64,000 nucleotides of DNA from Microbulbifer aggregans (GTDB taxonomy: Bacteria > Pseudomonadota > Gammaproteobacteria > Pseudomonadales > Cellvibrionaceae): the NCBI RefSeq assembly GCF_001750105.1, contig NZ_CP014143.1, forward strand, positions 1,054,001-1,118,000, in the 5' to 3' direction. The first letter of the stretch is position 1. Each line of letters begins with the position of its first letter. Positions 39,045 through 47,055 of the stretch are shown here, in pieces. The notes beneath the pieces were generated by a model, which was not told the origin of the DNA, ran no database searches, and saw nothing but the letters and a program-made list of their open reading frames with translations. The position numbers were made by a program, and so were the translations under genes.

Positions 39045-39938
39045 ATGAGCGTACAAACTGCAGTCCTGAGCCGGGCCAGCTGGCGCGATTATTACGAGCT
39101 GACCAAGCCGCGGGTGGTGATGCTGATGATCCTGACCTCGGTGATCGGCATGCTGCTGGCGGTACCGGGCATGGTGCCGCTGGATATCCTGTTGCTCGGC
39201 AATCTGGGGATTGCGCTCTGTGCCGGCGGCGCGGCGGCGGTGAATCACCTGGTGGACCGCCACATCGATATCAAAATGGCCCGCACCAGCAACAGGCCAG
39301 TGGCACGGGGCCGTGTGGAACCACAAAAAGCCGTACTGTTTGCGCTGCTACTTGGCTGCGCCGGTATGGCCATTCTGCTGGTATTCGTCAACGCACTCAC
39401 CGCCTGGCTTACCCTCTTTTCCCTGTTGGGCTACGCCGTCGTTTACACCATGTTCCTGAAACGTGCGACGCCGCAGAATATCGTCATCGGTGGCATCGCC
39501 GGCGCGGCACCGCCGCTGCTGGGTTGGACGGCGGTTACCGGTGAGATACACGGCCACGGCTTGCTGTTGATGTTGATCATCTTCGCCTGGACACCGCCAC
39601 ATTTCTGGGCGCTGGCGGTGCACCGTCGCGACGACTATGCCCAGGCCGATATTCCAATGTTGCCGGTGACCCACGGTGTCGCCTATACCAAGCTGCACAT
39701 CCTGCTGTACACGTTCATCCTATTTGCCGTCAGCCTGTTGCCATTCGCCACCGCCATGCTGGGCTGGCTGTACCTGCTGGGCGCAGTGGTGCTGGGGCTT
39801 GGCTTTATCTACTGGGCCATCGAGATGTTGCGGGATCGCAACCCGAATGCGGGCATGGAGACCTTTCGCTATTCCATCATCTACCTGATGGCGTTGTTCT
39901 GCATCATGCTGCTCGACCACTACCTGATCGCGGTGTAA
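39045..39938 (+). CDS. ctaB: Protoheme IX farnesyltransferase (heme O synthase)
   Basis: 297-residue polytopic UbiA-family prenyltransferase that adds farnesyl to heme B. The first Asp-rich site is in NHLVDRHIDIKMARTSNRPV and the second region is RRDDYAQADIPMLPVTHG, both diagnostic of CtaB/CyoE. It lies between ctaA and the SCO gene, completing the heme A pathway in the operon. Confidence 0.96.
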   Translation: MSVQTAVLSRASWRDYYELTKPRVVMLMILTSVIGMLLAVPGMVPLDILLLGNLGIALCAGGAAAVNHLVDRHIDIKMARTSNRPVARGRVEPQKAVLFALLLGCAGMAILLVFVNALTAWLTLFSLLGYAVVYTMFLKRATPQNIVIGGIAGAAPPLLGWTAVTGEIHGHGLLLMLIIFAWTPPHFWALAVHRRDDYAQADIPMLPVTHGVAYTKLHILLYTFILFAVSLLPFATAMLGWLYLLGAVVLGLGFIYWAIEMLRDRNPNAGMETFRYSIIYLMALFCIMLLDHYLIAV

Positions 39939-39941
39939 AAG

Positions 39942-40613
39942 ATGGATATTGAAACTCAGCAAAAATCGCCGGAACAACAGCGCGGGATACTGATCACCGT
40001 GGTGGTGCTGGTATTGATGATGCTGGCGGTTCTGGCAGGCTTCCTCAACAAGATGGGGCAGCCCCGCATCATTACCGATTCCGAGCTTCGCGCAAACGGG
40101 GCGATCGAGTTGGAGCGCCCGCGAATCTTGGATGAATTCAGCCTGCTGGCTGATAGCGGTAGGGAGTTCAGTACCAATGACCTTGCCGGCCGCTGGACGC
40201 TGGTGTTTTTTGGCTTTACCCACTGCCCGGATATCTGTCCCACGACCATGTCGACACTGAATAGCTTCTATCAGACGCTGGACGAGGAGACACGGGCGGA
40301 CACAGATATCGTACTGGTATCGGTGGATCCGAAGCGTGATACACCGGAAAAACTGCACGACTATGTGCGTTACTTCAATAAGGATTTTCGCGGACTCACC
40401 GGTGAATTCCTCGACTTGAAGCGCTTCGCCAACCAGCTGAATGTACCTTTCAACAAGGTGCCTTTGGAAGATGGCAACTATACCGTCGATCATGGCTCTC
40501 AGGTGGTGTTGATCAATCCCCGTGGCCACTACCACGCCTTCTTCCGTGCACCGCTGGACCCGGCAAAAATGAAACTGACCTATCGATCAATGCGGGCGAC
40601 GTTCAACGGCTGA
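39942..40613 (+). CDS. SCO1/SenC-family copper chaperone
   Basis: 223-residue membrane-anchored thioredoxin-fold protein that metallates the CuA site of subunit II. An N-terminal helix (about 14-35) precedes FFGFTHCPDICPTTM with the CxxxC copper site (near 96), and the third ligand His lies in YTVDHGSQ (near 183). It starts four bases after ctaB, so it is probably the last core gene of the cox operon. Confidence 0.94.
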   Translation: MDIETQQKSPEQQRGILITVVVLVLMMLAVLAGFLNKMGQPRIITDSELRANGAIELERPRILDEFSLLADSGREFSTNDLAGRWTLVFFGFTHCPDICPTTMSTLNSFYQTLDEETRADTDIVLVSVDPKRDTPEKLHDYVRYFNKDFRGLTGEFLDLKRFANQLNVPFNKVPLEDGNYTVDHGSQVVLINPRGHYHAFFRAPLDPAKMKLTYRSMRATFNG

Positions 40614-40632
40614 ATAATATTCCGGAATTGTA

Positions 40633-41118
40633 ATGAGAAGACTTTTTGTGACGGCAGTGATTGCCAGCCTGTTGGGTACGGCAATGTCTGCGAAACTCCT
40701 TGCCGCTGAATACAGTGACGAGGAGCGTTTTGCCGCGGCCTATGCGTTAGTGGCAGCCTCGGACGGAGAGGACCTGTCGGAGAAAATGACCAACACCATG
40801 GTGGAAAACCAACTGCAGCAGAACCCGGCGCTGATCCCCTACCGCCGGGTATACACCGAGTTCCTGCAGGAGGTGGTTGGCCATGAGACTCTGCGTGAGG
40901 AGATCGCCGAACTGTATCTCGACTATTACACCGTCGAGGAAATGCGGACGCTGACAGCGTTCTACAAATCGCCGACCGGCAAGAAAATGCTTCAGGTAAC
41001 TCCGGAGCTCACCGGCCAGCTGATGCAGGTGGTCCAATTCCGGATTCAGGAAAACCTGCCGCGGTTGCAGGAGTTGATCCGTGTCGAAGCAGAACGGTTG
41101 GCGATGAAACAGGAATAG
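40633..41118 (+). CDS. DUF2059-family exported protein
   Basis: 161 residues with a signal peptide (about 1-25, ending LLAAE). The helical domain carries YLDYYTVEEMRTLTAFYKSPTGKKML, the characteristic DUF2059 stretch (the segment around FYKSPTG). Function is unknown. It follows the SCO gene by 20 bases and may be read from the same transcript. Confidence 0.85.
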   Translation: MRRLFVTAVIASLLGTAMSAKLLAAEYSDEERFAAAYALVAASDGEDLSEKMTNTMVENQLQQNPALIPYRRVYTEFLQEVVGHETLREEIAELYLDYYTVEEMRTLTAFYKSPTGKKMLQVTPELTGQLMQVVQFRIQENLPRLQELIRVEAERLAMKQE

Positions 41119-41125
41119 CATTCCC

Positions 41126-41932
41126 GTGGGGAGCTTATCCGAAAGCCTGCAACGGGGCCGGGGCGATGACATCGGCTCCCATAAGCCCACCGAGAAAAGT
41201 CGGTTCGTGGGCGCGATGCTGTTATTGTCGCTCTGTGTTGTGCCATTTGGCTGGGTAGGACTTGCGGCACCACTGGTCTGGCTCGCACTCCACGCCATAG
41301 AAGTGACCTCGGGTTGGCGGATGGTGCTGGCCTTTCTGGGCGCTGCCTCGGTAATGTTGATTTCGGCGCTCGGTCTGGTTCCCGGCGGTGAGCGCATTGA
41401 GTGGCTGGCCGCCTATACCGATGCCAGTGGCAACCTTATCTCTGCGGGCTTTAATCCCGGCAAGGCTGCGATTGCCGCAGGCGTGCTCGGCTTTATGCTG
41501 CGCAGTCGCAACTGGCTTGAGTTCAGCGACTTGCGTTATGTACTGGTCGCTATTGCTGTGCCCTCCCTTTTCGGGCTCGCGCTCTTCGGTACCTCGCCAA
41601 AATTTGCGGCGACGATTATCGCGGCGCTGTTGACCAACTTCCTGGTGGTGGCGATCAGTGAAGAAGCCTTTTTCCGTCTGGTCGTACAGCGAGGTGGCGA
41701 GCTGTTCATGCATCGCGCTCGCTGGCTGGTCGCCTTGCTGGTGACAGTGCTGTTCACCTTCCTGCACACGGGCTGGGCAGCTTCCCCGGTTGCCCTTGTC
41801 GTTGTCGCAGCTGCTGGCCTTAGTTATGCGTTGCTTTGGATGCGCACGCAAAATTTCTGGGCCTGTGTATTGGCCCACGGGGGCATCAATGCGTTTCACA
41901 TGCTGCTCCTGCCATACCCGCTACCCGGCTGA
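41126..41932 (+). CDS. CPBP-family intramembrane metalloprotease
   Basis: 268-residue polytopic membrane protein with the three Abi/CPBP motifs: EExxxR in SEEAFFRLV (near 173), FxxxH in FTFLHTGW (near 211) and the C-terminal HGGINAFH (near 251), which together form the putative metal-dependent active site. Relatives process prenylated proteins or give bacteriocin immunity; here the role is unknown. GTG 41126 follows AGGA and almost abuts the DUF2059 stop. Confidence 0.85.
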   Translation: MGSLSESLQRGRGDDIGSHKPTEKSRFVGAMLLLSLCVVPFGWVGLAAPLVWLALHAIEVTSGWRMVLAFLGAASVMLISALGLVPGGERIEWLAAYTDASGNLISAGFNPGKAAIAAGVLGFMLRSRNWLEFSDLRYVLVAIAVPSLFGLALFGTSPKFAATIIAALLTNFLVVAISEEAFFRLVVQRGGELFMHRARWLVALLVTVLFTFLHTGWAASPVALVVVAAAGLSYALLWMRTQNFWACVLAHGGINAFHMLLLPYPLPG

Positions 41933-42036
41933 GACTGCCCCGTCAATTTGGCATTTGCCCGCTGGGCTGAACTACCTCGCACTACACTGCGTATAGCACT
42001 GAGTTGAAAGGCCGTATGGTGTCGCGCAGGTAGCCG

Positions 42037-42423
42037 ATGTTCACACTCATATACGATGGTCGTTGCCCGCTTTGTATGAGGGAGATTGCCCATCTGCGCC
42101 GTTGGAATACCGCCGGCCGGGTGCGTTTCGTGGATATCCACAGCGAAACATTCCGCAGAGAATTTCCCCAGTTGCAATCCGAAGACGCCATGGAAACGTT
42201 GCACGGACAGCTTCCCGATGGTCGCATCATCACCGGTTTTGAAGTCACGGTAGAAGCCTGGGAGAGGGTGGGGAAAGGCCATTGGGTACGTTGGCTCCGG
42301 TGGCCTGGAGTACGCCGGTTGAGTCCCTTTTTCTATCGGCTATTTGCCCGCAACCGGCACCGTCTCGCCAAGTTGCTCACCGGTCGCCGACGCTGCGAGT
42401 CAGACGACTGCGATCAGGGTTAG
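42037..42423 (+). CDS. DCC-family thiol-disulfide oxidoreductase-like protein (DUF393)
   Basis: 128-residue protein beginning LIYDGRCPLCMREIAHLRR, the DxxCxxC motif that defines the family and resembles a thioredoxin active site. The C-terminal part is basic with PFFYRLFARNRHRLAKLL, as in other members. No reaction has been fixed for the family. A flavin-reductase-like gene follows after three bases, suggesting a shared redox role. Confidence 0.82.
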   Translation: MFTLIYDGRCPLCMREIAHLRRWNTAGRVRFVDIHSETFRREFPQLQSEDAMETLHGQLPDGRIITGFEVTVEAWERVGKGHWVRWLRWPGVRRLSPFFYRLFARNRHRLAKLLTGRRRCESDDCDQG

Positions 42424-42426
42424 GGG

Positions 42427-43077
42427 GTGAAATTGGAAAATTTTCGTCAGTGGAATGCCGCAGACCTGGACAACCTGGAACAGCGCTACCGGGCAAACCT
42501 GGTCAACAGTCTGTCTGGCTTCAAGAGCGCGAACCTGATTGGCACCATTGATTCCTCCGGAACGAGTAATCTCGCCATCGTCAGCTCGGTCGTCCATCTG
42601 GGGGCCAACCCGCCACTGATCGCGTTCATCAACCGCCCTGACACGGTAGAACGACATACGCTCGACAACCTGACGGCTACTGGCTGGTTCACCGTTAACC
42701 AGGTGAATGTGGACTATTGGCAGCAGGCCCACCAGACATCGGCGCGCTATCCGCAGGATGTTTCCGAGTTCGATCCCGCGGGCCTTACCGCCCAGTTCAG
42801 CGGGTCGTGTCCGGCCCCCTATGTCGCCGAAAGCCGATTGCGCTTTGCCTGCCAGGTGGTGGAGCAACAGCGCCTCGCCGTCAATGGCACCGTGATGGTG
42901 ATCGGCCGTATCGTCGAACTTCAGGTTGCGAACGGCGTGGTGGTGGAGGACGGCTATGTCGATATCGAGGCACTGGGCACCGTCGCTGTCAGCGGATTAG
43001 ACAGTTACCACCGCACCGAGCGCCTCGGGCGACTCTCCTATGCCAAACCGGACCGCCCCCCGCGCCGGATCGATTGA
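42427..43077 (+). CDS. Flavin reductase-like FMN-binding protein
   Basis: 216-residue protein of the DIM6/NTAB flavin-reductase-like family. FKSANLIGTIDSSGTSNLAI followed by PPLIAFINRPDTVERHTLDNL is the FMN-binding split-barrel pattern. The GTG start at 42427 is preceded by AGGGG. It is tightly linked to the DCC-family gene. The electron donor and acceptor are not visible. Confidence 0.82.
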   Translation: MKLENFRQWNAADLDNLEQRYRANLVNSLSGFKSANLIGTIDSSGTSNLAIVSSVVHLGANPPLIAFINRPDTVERHTLDNLTATGWFTVNQVNVDYWQQAHQTSARYPQDVSEFDPAGLTAQFSGSCPAPYVAESRLRFACQVVEQQRLAVNGTVMVIGRIVELQVANGVVVEDGYVDIEALGTVAVSGLDSYHRTERLGRLSYAKPDRPPRRID

Positions 43078-43212
43078 TCTTCCCTAATCCTAATGGAAGT
43101 GCGAAGCGCCAACTCCATGGGATAACTGATCACCCCTCGCCTGCTGTCCGTAGGCATCAACTACTGTGTTAGCAAGCCGGTACGCCCCCGTGCCAAGAGG
43201 GTCTCTGCAACC

Positions 43213-43446
43213 GTGAAAAACCTCTTTGACAGATTTGCCCGCTCGCGCCGGGCCCGACGGCTCGTGGGTTGGACGGGGGTGGTGCTGGTGGTTCCCTTTG
43301 CCATCTGGCTTCCCCTGTCGGCTCTGCAACTGGTGCCATCGATCGTAGAGGTTTTCGGGGTGCCGGGATTGAGAATTCCCGCCACAGTGGTGATCAGTGG
43401 ACTACTGATCGCCGCTATCGGGTTCTGGGATTACGACGACAACTGA
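43213..43446 (+). CDS. Small two-helix membrane protein, unknown
   Basis: 77 residues. A basic N-terminus (RFARSRRARR) leads into two hydrophobic segments (about 19-37 and 52-70). The GTG start lies after GAGGGTCTC. It begins a run of three tiny membrane genes (43213, 43470 and 43652) with close spacing, which supports translation of all three. No family recognised. Confidence 0.55.
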   Translation: MKNLFDRFARSRRARRLVGWTGVVLVVPFAIWLPLSALQLVPSIVEVFGVPGLRIPATVVISGLLIAAIGFWDYDDN

Positions 43447-43469
43447 TTGTTTCACTGCCGGGAGTGCGC

Positions 43470-43649
43470 ATGTTCAAACTATCGGATCTATTCATCCTGC
43501 TGGCCGTTGCGGTGTCCTTCATCCTGTCGGGCTACCTCTGGTTTAACGGCTACAAGGAGCAGGGCATTTTCACCGCCCTGTGGGTGCCCAGCATCCTGTG
43601 CTTCGGAATCTACTTCAAGGTGTCAGCACTGCTGGCCAGGAGGAAGTAG
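43470..43649 (+). CDS. Small two-helix membrane protein, unknown
   Basis: 59 residues, almost entirely two hydrophobic helices (about 6-25 and 33-53) with a basic tail. ATG 43470 has GGGAG upstream. A longer frame to 43269 overlaps the previous gene and is rejected as the start. It may work with its two small neighbours, but nothing in the sequence shows a function. Confidence 0.55.
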   Translation: MFKLSDLFILLAVAVSFILSGYLWFNGYKEQGIFTALWVPSILCFGIYFKVSALLARRK

Positions 43650-43651
43650 CC

Positions 43652-43798
43652 ATGTCAGAGGGACTGATACTCGCCATCGCGATAGGCGTCTTTATTATGC
43701 TGTTGATCGGCATTGCCCTGACGATCTACGAATTCCACAAAGCCGGTGAAGAGCCGGCGGAGGACATTCGCAGGAAATCTGACAAGCCCGGGCGCTGA
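43652..43798 (+). CDS. Single-pass membrane microprotein, unknown
   Basis: 48 residues: one strong transmembrane helix (about 4-27) followed by a charged cytoplasmic tail (HKAGEEPAEDIRRKSDKPGR). ATG 43652 has AGGAGG nine bases upstream, the best ribosome-binding site of the three small genes, which argues that it is real. Its stop is four bases from the convergent znuB stop. Confidence 0.6.
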   Translation: MSEGLILAIAIGVFIMLLIGIALTIYEFHKAGEEPAEDIRRKSDKPGR

Positions 43799-43802
43799 CC
43801 GC

Positions 43803-44612
43803 TCAATGCTTTTGTGGCCGGGCCTGGGTGAAGAGGAACAGCAGCGCCGCGGCCAGAACGATGGACGGACCGGCGGGTGTATCCCAGAGCACCGACGCGA
43901 GCAGGCCCAGCAGGACGGACAGACCGCCGATCAGCGCTGCCAGCAGAGCCATGCGCTCCGGGGTGGCGGCCAGGCGGCGCGCTGCCGCTGCGGGAATGAT
44001 CAGCATTGCGGTAATCAGCAGTATCCCCACCACTTTCATGGCGATCGCGATCAGCAGTGCCAGCATCAGCATGAGTGCCAGCCGCACGCGCTCTATCGGA
44101 ACGCCTTCCACTGCTGCCAGCTCTTCGTTGAGTGTGAAGGCGAGCAGTGGCTCCCACAGGTAGAACAGCAGCCCGGCGATCAAAGCACCGGCAGCCGTCA
44201 TCAGCACTACGTCCGCCGGGCTGACCGCCAGCAAGTCGCCGAGCAGGAGCGACAGCAGGTCCACATTGATATCGAACAGGCTCACGGTGACGATACCGAG
44301 GGCCAGCATGGAGTGGGAGAGAATACCCAGCAGGGTATCGACTGACAGTTTCTGCCGCCGCTGCAGGTAAACCAGCAGCACGGCCAGCCCGCAACAGGTG
44401 GCGCCGACCGCCAGCGTCGGCTGCAGGTGTAGAAGGAAACCGAGGGTGACGCCCAGCAGTGCGGAGTGGGCCAGGGTATCGCCGAAATAGGCCATGCGCC
44501 GCCACACGGCAAAACATCCCAGCGGGCCGCTCACCGCGGCGACGATCAAACCTGCTGCCAGCGCCAGCCACAGAAACTGGCTGTAGAGCAGTGCGGTAAC
44601 CTCACTCATCAC
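43803..44612 (-). CDS. znuB: Zinc ABC transporter permease ZnuB
   Basis: 269-residue inner-membrane permease of the metal-ion ABC-3 family with about eight to nine helices. GCFAVWRRMAYFGDTLAHSALLG is the conserved region near the start that contacts the ATPase, and the helix GILLITAMLIIPAAAAR is typical. It overlaps znuC by four bases. With ZnuC and the divergent ZnuA it forms a high-affinity zinc (or manganese) importer. Confidence 0.93.
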   Translation of the reverse strand: MMSEVTALLYSQFLWLALAAGLIVAAVSGPLGCFAVWRRMAYFGDTLAHSALLGVTLGFLLHLQPTLAVGATCCGLAVLLVYLQRRQKLSVDTLLGILSHSMLALGIVTVSLFDINVDLLSLLLGDLLAVSPADVVLMTAAGALIAGLLFYLWEPLLAFTLNEELAAVEGVPIERVRLALMLMLALLIAIAMKVVGILLITAMLIIPAAAARRLAATPERMALLAALIGGLSVLLGLLASVLWDTPAGPSIVLAAALLFLFTQARPQKH

Positions 44613-45388
44613 TCGTCCCCCTGCCGGTCGTGGTCGTGATTACAGCGACCATTGTTCTGCAGTATGTCGCCGCTCAGGTCATGGGCGTGATTGTGCTGGT
44701 GGGTGTAAGGGGCCAGTTTGTCGCCAAACAGTTCCAGGTAGGCGGGATCCCGGCTCACCTGCTCAGGATGACCGTGGCAACAGATATGCTGGTTGATGCA
44801 CAGCACGTGATCGGTCGCCGCCATCACCATATGTAGGTCGTGGGAGACCAGCAGGACGCCACAACCGAGTTCGTCGCGCAGTGCGGCAATGAGCTGGTAG
44901 ACCTCGGCCTGCCCGCTGACGTCCACGCCCTGGGTGGGCTCGTCCAGTACCATCAGCTGTGGCTTGCGGGAGGCGGCCCGGGCCAGCAGCACCCGCTGCA
45001 TTTCGCCACCGGACAGATCCGCCAGGCTGGCGCGCCGCAATTTTTCCGCCCGCACCCGCGCCAGGGCTGCGTCGGCCTCGGCCCGGCTGATCCCTGGCTG
45101 GCCGAGCTCCAGGAAGCGCTCGACGGACATGGGCATGGAGGAGTCCACCTGCATGCGTTGCGGCATATAGCCGAGTCGCAGTCCGGGGCGTCGCCGGATA
45201 CTACCGGCAGTGGGGCGACTCAGGCCCAGCAGCAGCCGCAACAGGGTGGTTTTACCGGCACCATTGGGGCCGATCACGGTCACGATCTCCCGTGGACGCA
45301 GCTGGAGCGAAATGTCCTGCAACAGGGTGCGGCCAGCGACCTCGAGGCTGAGGTTTTCGGCGGTAATGAGGGGTTCGGAATGACTCAG
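44609..45388 (-). CDS. znuC: Zinc ABC transporter ATPase ZnuC, probable CTG start
   Basis: Nucleotide-binding subunit with Walker A GPNGAGKTT, signature LSGGEMQRV, Walker B LMVLDEP and the H-loop SHDLHMV. The first ATG-like start (TTG 45322) would cut off the first beta-strand. The frame upstream encodes LITAENLSLEVAGRTL, which matches the usual ABC N-terminus. The only suitable start is CTG 45388, eight bases after GGAG, giving 259 residues. The last 31 residues are His-rich (HQHNHAHD, CNHDHD) and may hold zinc. The gene overlaps znuB. Confidence 0.88.
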   Translation of the reverse strand: MSHSEPLITAENLSLEVAGRTLLQDISLQLRPREIVTVIGPNGAGKTTLLRLLLGLSRPTAGSIRRRPGLRLGYMPQRMQVDSSMPMSVERFLELGQPGISRAEADAALARVRAEKLRRASLADLSGGEMQRVLLARAASRKPQLMVLDEPTQGVDVSGQAEVYQLIAALRDELGCGVLLVSHDLHMVMAATDHVLCINQHICCHGHPEQVSRDPAYLELFGDKLAPYTHQHNHAHDLSGDILQNNGRCNHDHDRQGDE

Positions 45389-45476
45389 GGGATGGCTCCG
45401 CGATCTGCGTGGCGATGGAAAACGGCGATGGACGCCGGCGGTCTGCCCGCACCGGTCTGGCGGGCAAAGGCCGGCT

Positions 45477-45491
45477 GTGATTATATCGCAC
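45477..45491. promoter_or_regulatory. AT-rich semi-palindrome in the znuC/znuA divergent promoter
   Basis: GTGATTATATCGCAC lies between the divergent znuC and znuA starts (45389-45548). Zinc importers are usually repressed by Zur from this position. The symmetry is imperfect and the match to the enteric Zur box is weak, so this is only a candidate. Confidence 0.25.
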
Positions 45492-45548
45492 TTTTTTCGC
45501 CGGCCCCTTAGTTCGCCTTTTTGCCGGCCATTGCTTTACCGGATTCTG

Positions 45549-46451
45549 ATGATCGCCACTAAGCGTTTGAACGCCCTGCTCACTGCTGTTGCTCTCCTCG
45601 CTATCGCCGCCTGCTCTGACGACGCACCACCCGCAGACGGGGCTCTCGTCGTCAGTGTGCGCCCACTCGCATTGATCGCCCGCGAGATCGCTGGCGATGA
45701 GCTGGAAGTTCGGGAACTGATTCGAAATGGCGATCCTCACCACTATGCGCCCTCGGTCTCCGATCGCGCGATGCTGGAACGCGCCGCCCTCGTGGTGTGG
45801 CTCGGCCCGGGAATGGAATCTGTGCTGGCGAAACAGCTGTCACAGGTGCCGGCCGAGCGCCAGCTATTGCTGCTGGAGCAGGGCGAGTACGAGATGAAGG
45901 GCGCCGCATCGGGTGATCCCCACGTGTGGTTGCGGCCGCGCAATGCGGCAATCATCGGCGCGGTGATGGCGGAGCGGCTGGCGCTTCAGTACCCCGGCGC
46001 GGCGGAGAATTTCCGTCGCCGGGCACGGGATTTCTCCCGCCAGATGGCCAACCTGCAGAAGGTACTCGACCGTGCCCTGTGGGCTTACCGCGATGTGCCC
46101 ATTGTGGTCACCCACGATGCTTACGGGCACTTCTTTGGCAACGCCGGCGTTGTCACCAGTGCGCTTGGTGGCAGCGGCGGCGAGAACCGCCGCGGCGCCC
46201 GCACGATGCTGGCGCTCGGTGAGGTGGAGGACGGTTGCCTGTTCGGCGAGGCGCCTGCGAACGATCGCGACCGCCAGGTGGCGGAAAATCTCGGACTGCG
46301 CTATGTCGCTCTGGACCCGCTGGGCCAGCAGCTCGCCGGGGACGCACGCTATACGGATCTGATCCAGGCGTTGCTGGGCGATGCCCGCCGCTGCCTGGGC
46401 GAAGTACCGGACCAGACAGCGGATTCAGCGAAGGATCCGGACTCGCAGTGA
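45549..46451 (+). CDS. znuA: Zinc ABC transporter substrate-binding lipoprotein ZnuA
   Basis: 300-residue periplasmic binding protein with a lipobox (LAIAAC, Cys near 19). Metal-ligand His residues are in NGDPHHYAP, SGDPHVWLRP and VVTHDAYGHFF, the cluster-9 pattern. The His/Asp-rich loop normally placed before DPHVWL in ZnuA is absent; only EQGEYEMKGAA is found there. I chose ATG 45549; the frame is open upstream but lacks a signal peptide. Zinc rather than manganese is inferred from the ZnuC His tail. Confidence 0.88.
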   Translation: MIATKRLNALLTAVALLAIAACSDDAPPADGALVVSVRPLALIAREIAGDELEVRELIRNGDPHHYAPSVSDRAMLERAALVVWLGPGMESVLAKQLSQVPAERQLLLLEQGEYEMKGAASGDPHVWLRPRNAAIIGAVMAERLALQYPGAAENFRRRARDFSRQMANLQKVLDRALWAYRDVPIVVTHDAYGHFFGNAGVVTSALGGSGGENRRGARTMLALGEVEDGCLFGEAPANDRDRQVAENLGLRYVALDPLGQQLAGDARYTDLIQALLGDARRCLGEVPDQTADSAKDPDSQ

Positions 46452-46464
46452 TACCGGACCGCGG

Positions 46465-46836
46465 TCAGGAGGCCTCCTCGCGCTCCTCTTCCTGACCATC
46501 CTCACGGGCGGCCTCGCGCTCAAGGCGCAGGCGCTCAGCCTCGGCGGCGGCCCGGGCGCGCTCCTCTCGCCGCAGAGCCTGTTCCAGCAGGTTCATCTGG
46601 CGCGTCACCAGTGACTGCAGTTGTTCCTGTTTGCCGGCACTCAACAGTCCGGCGGCGATGGACTCGACCAGGAGCGTTCGCTCCCGCTGGGCGGCGCCCG
46701 GATCGGCGGAGTCCGTTACCTCCAGGTATTCCATCGGACCGGGCGCATTTATCGGCTCATCGACCGCATCTGCCTGCACCGGGAAAGCATTACCGGCCGC
46801 CAGTAACATGGCGCAGGAAATCAACGCACACTTCAT
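46465..46836 (-). CDS. Small exported coiled-coil protein, unknown
   Basis: 123 residues. A signal peptide (about 1-22, [21 protein letters not shown]) is followed by a short Pro/Asp-rich region. A long charged helix (about 60-123) rich in Glu, Arg and Ala then forms a likely coiled coil. ATG 46836 is preceded by GAGGG. It is convergent with znuA and divergent from polA. No family recognised. Confidence 0.6.
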   Translation of the reverse strand: MKCALISCAMLLAAGNAFPVQADAVDEPINAPGPMEYLEVTDSADPGAAQRERTLLVESIAAGLLSAGKQEQLQSLVTRQMNLLEQALRREERARAAAEAERLRLEREAAREDGQEEEREEAS

Positions 46837-47055
46837 GATCACATCCCTCTCCAGAAGCCGCTCTTGCAGTGGCCGGGTGGCCCCGCGAGCGATCACTGCC
46901 AACTCACTACAAGCCTAGAAGTGCTGGGGGATATTGCCGGCGCGGCTGCGGTGACTGACCTGCTTCTGTCGCTGGAACGAGCGAAAAAATCCGATCGCGG
47001 TTATCCTGTCGCGCAAACACAGAACCCACGAAGTTATTCCAGTATTCGGATCGTT

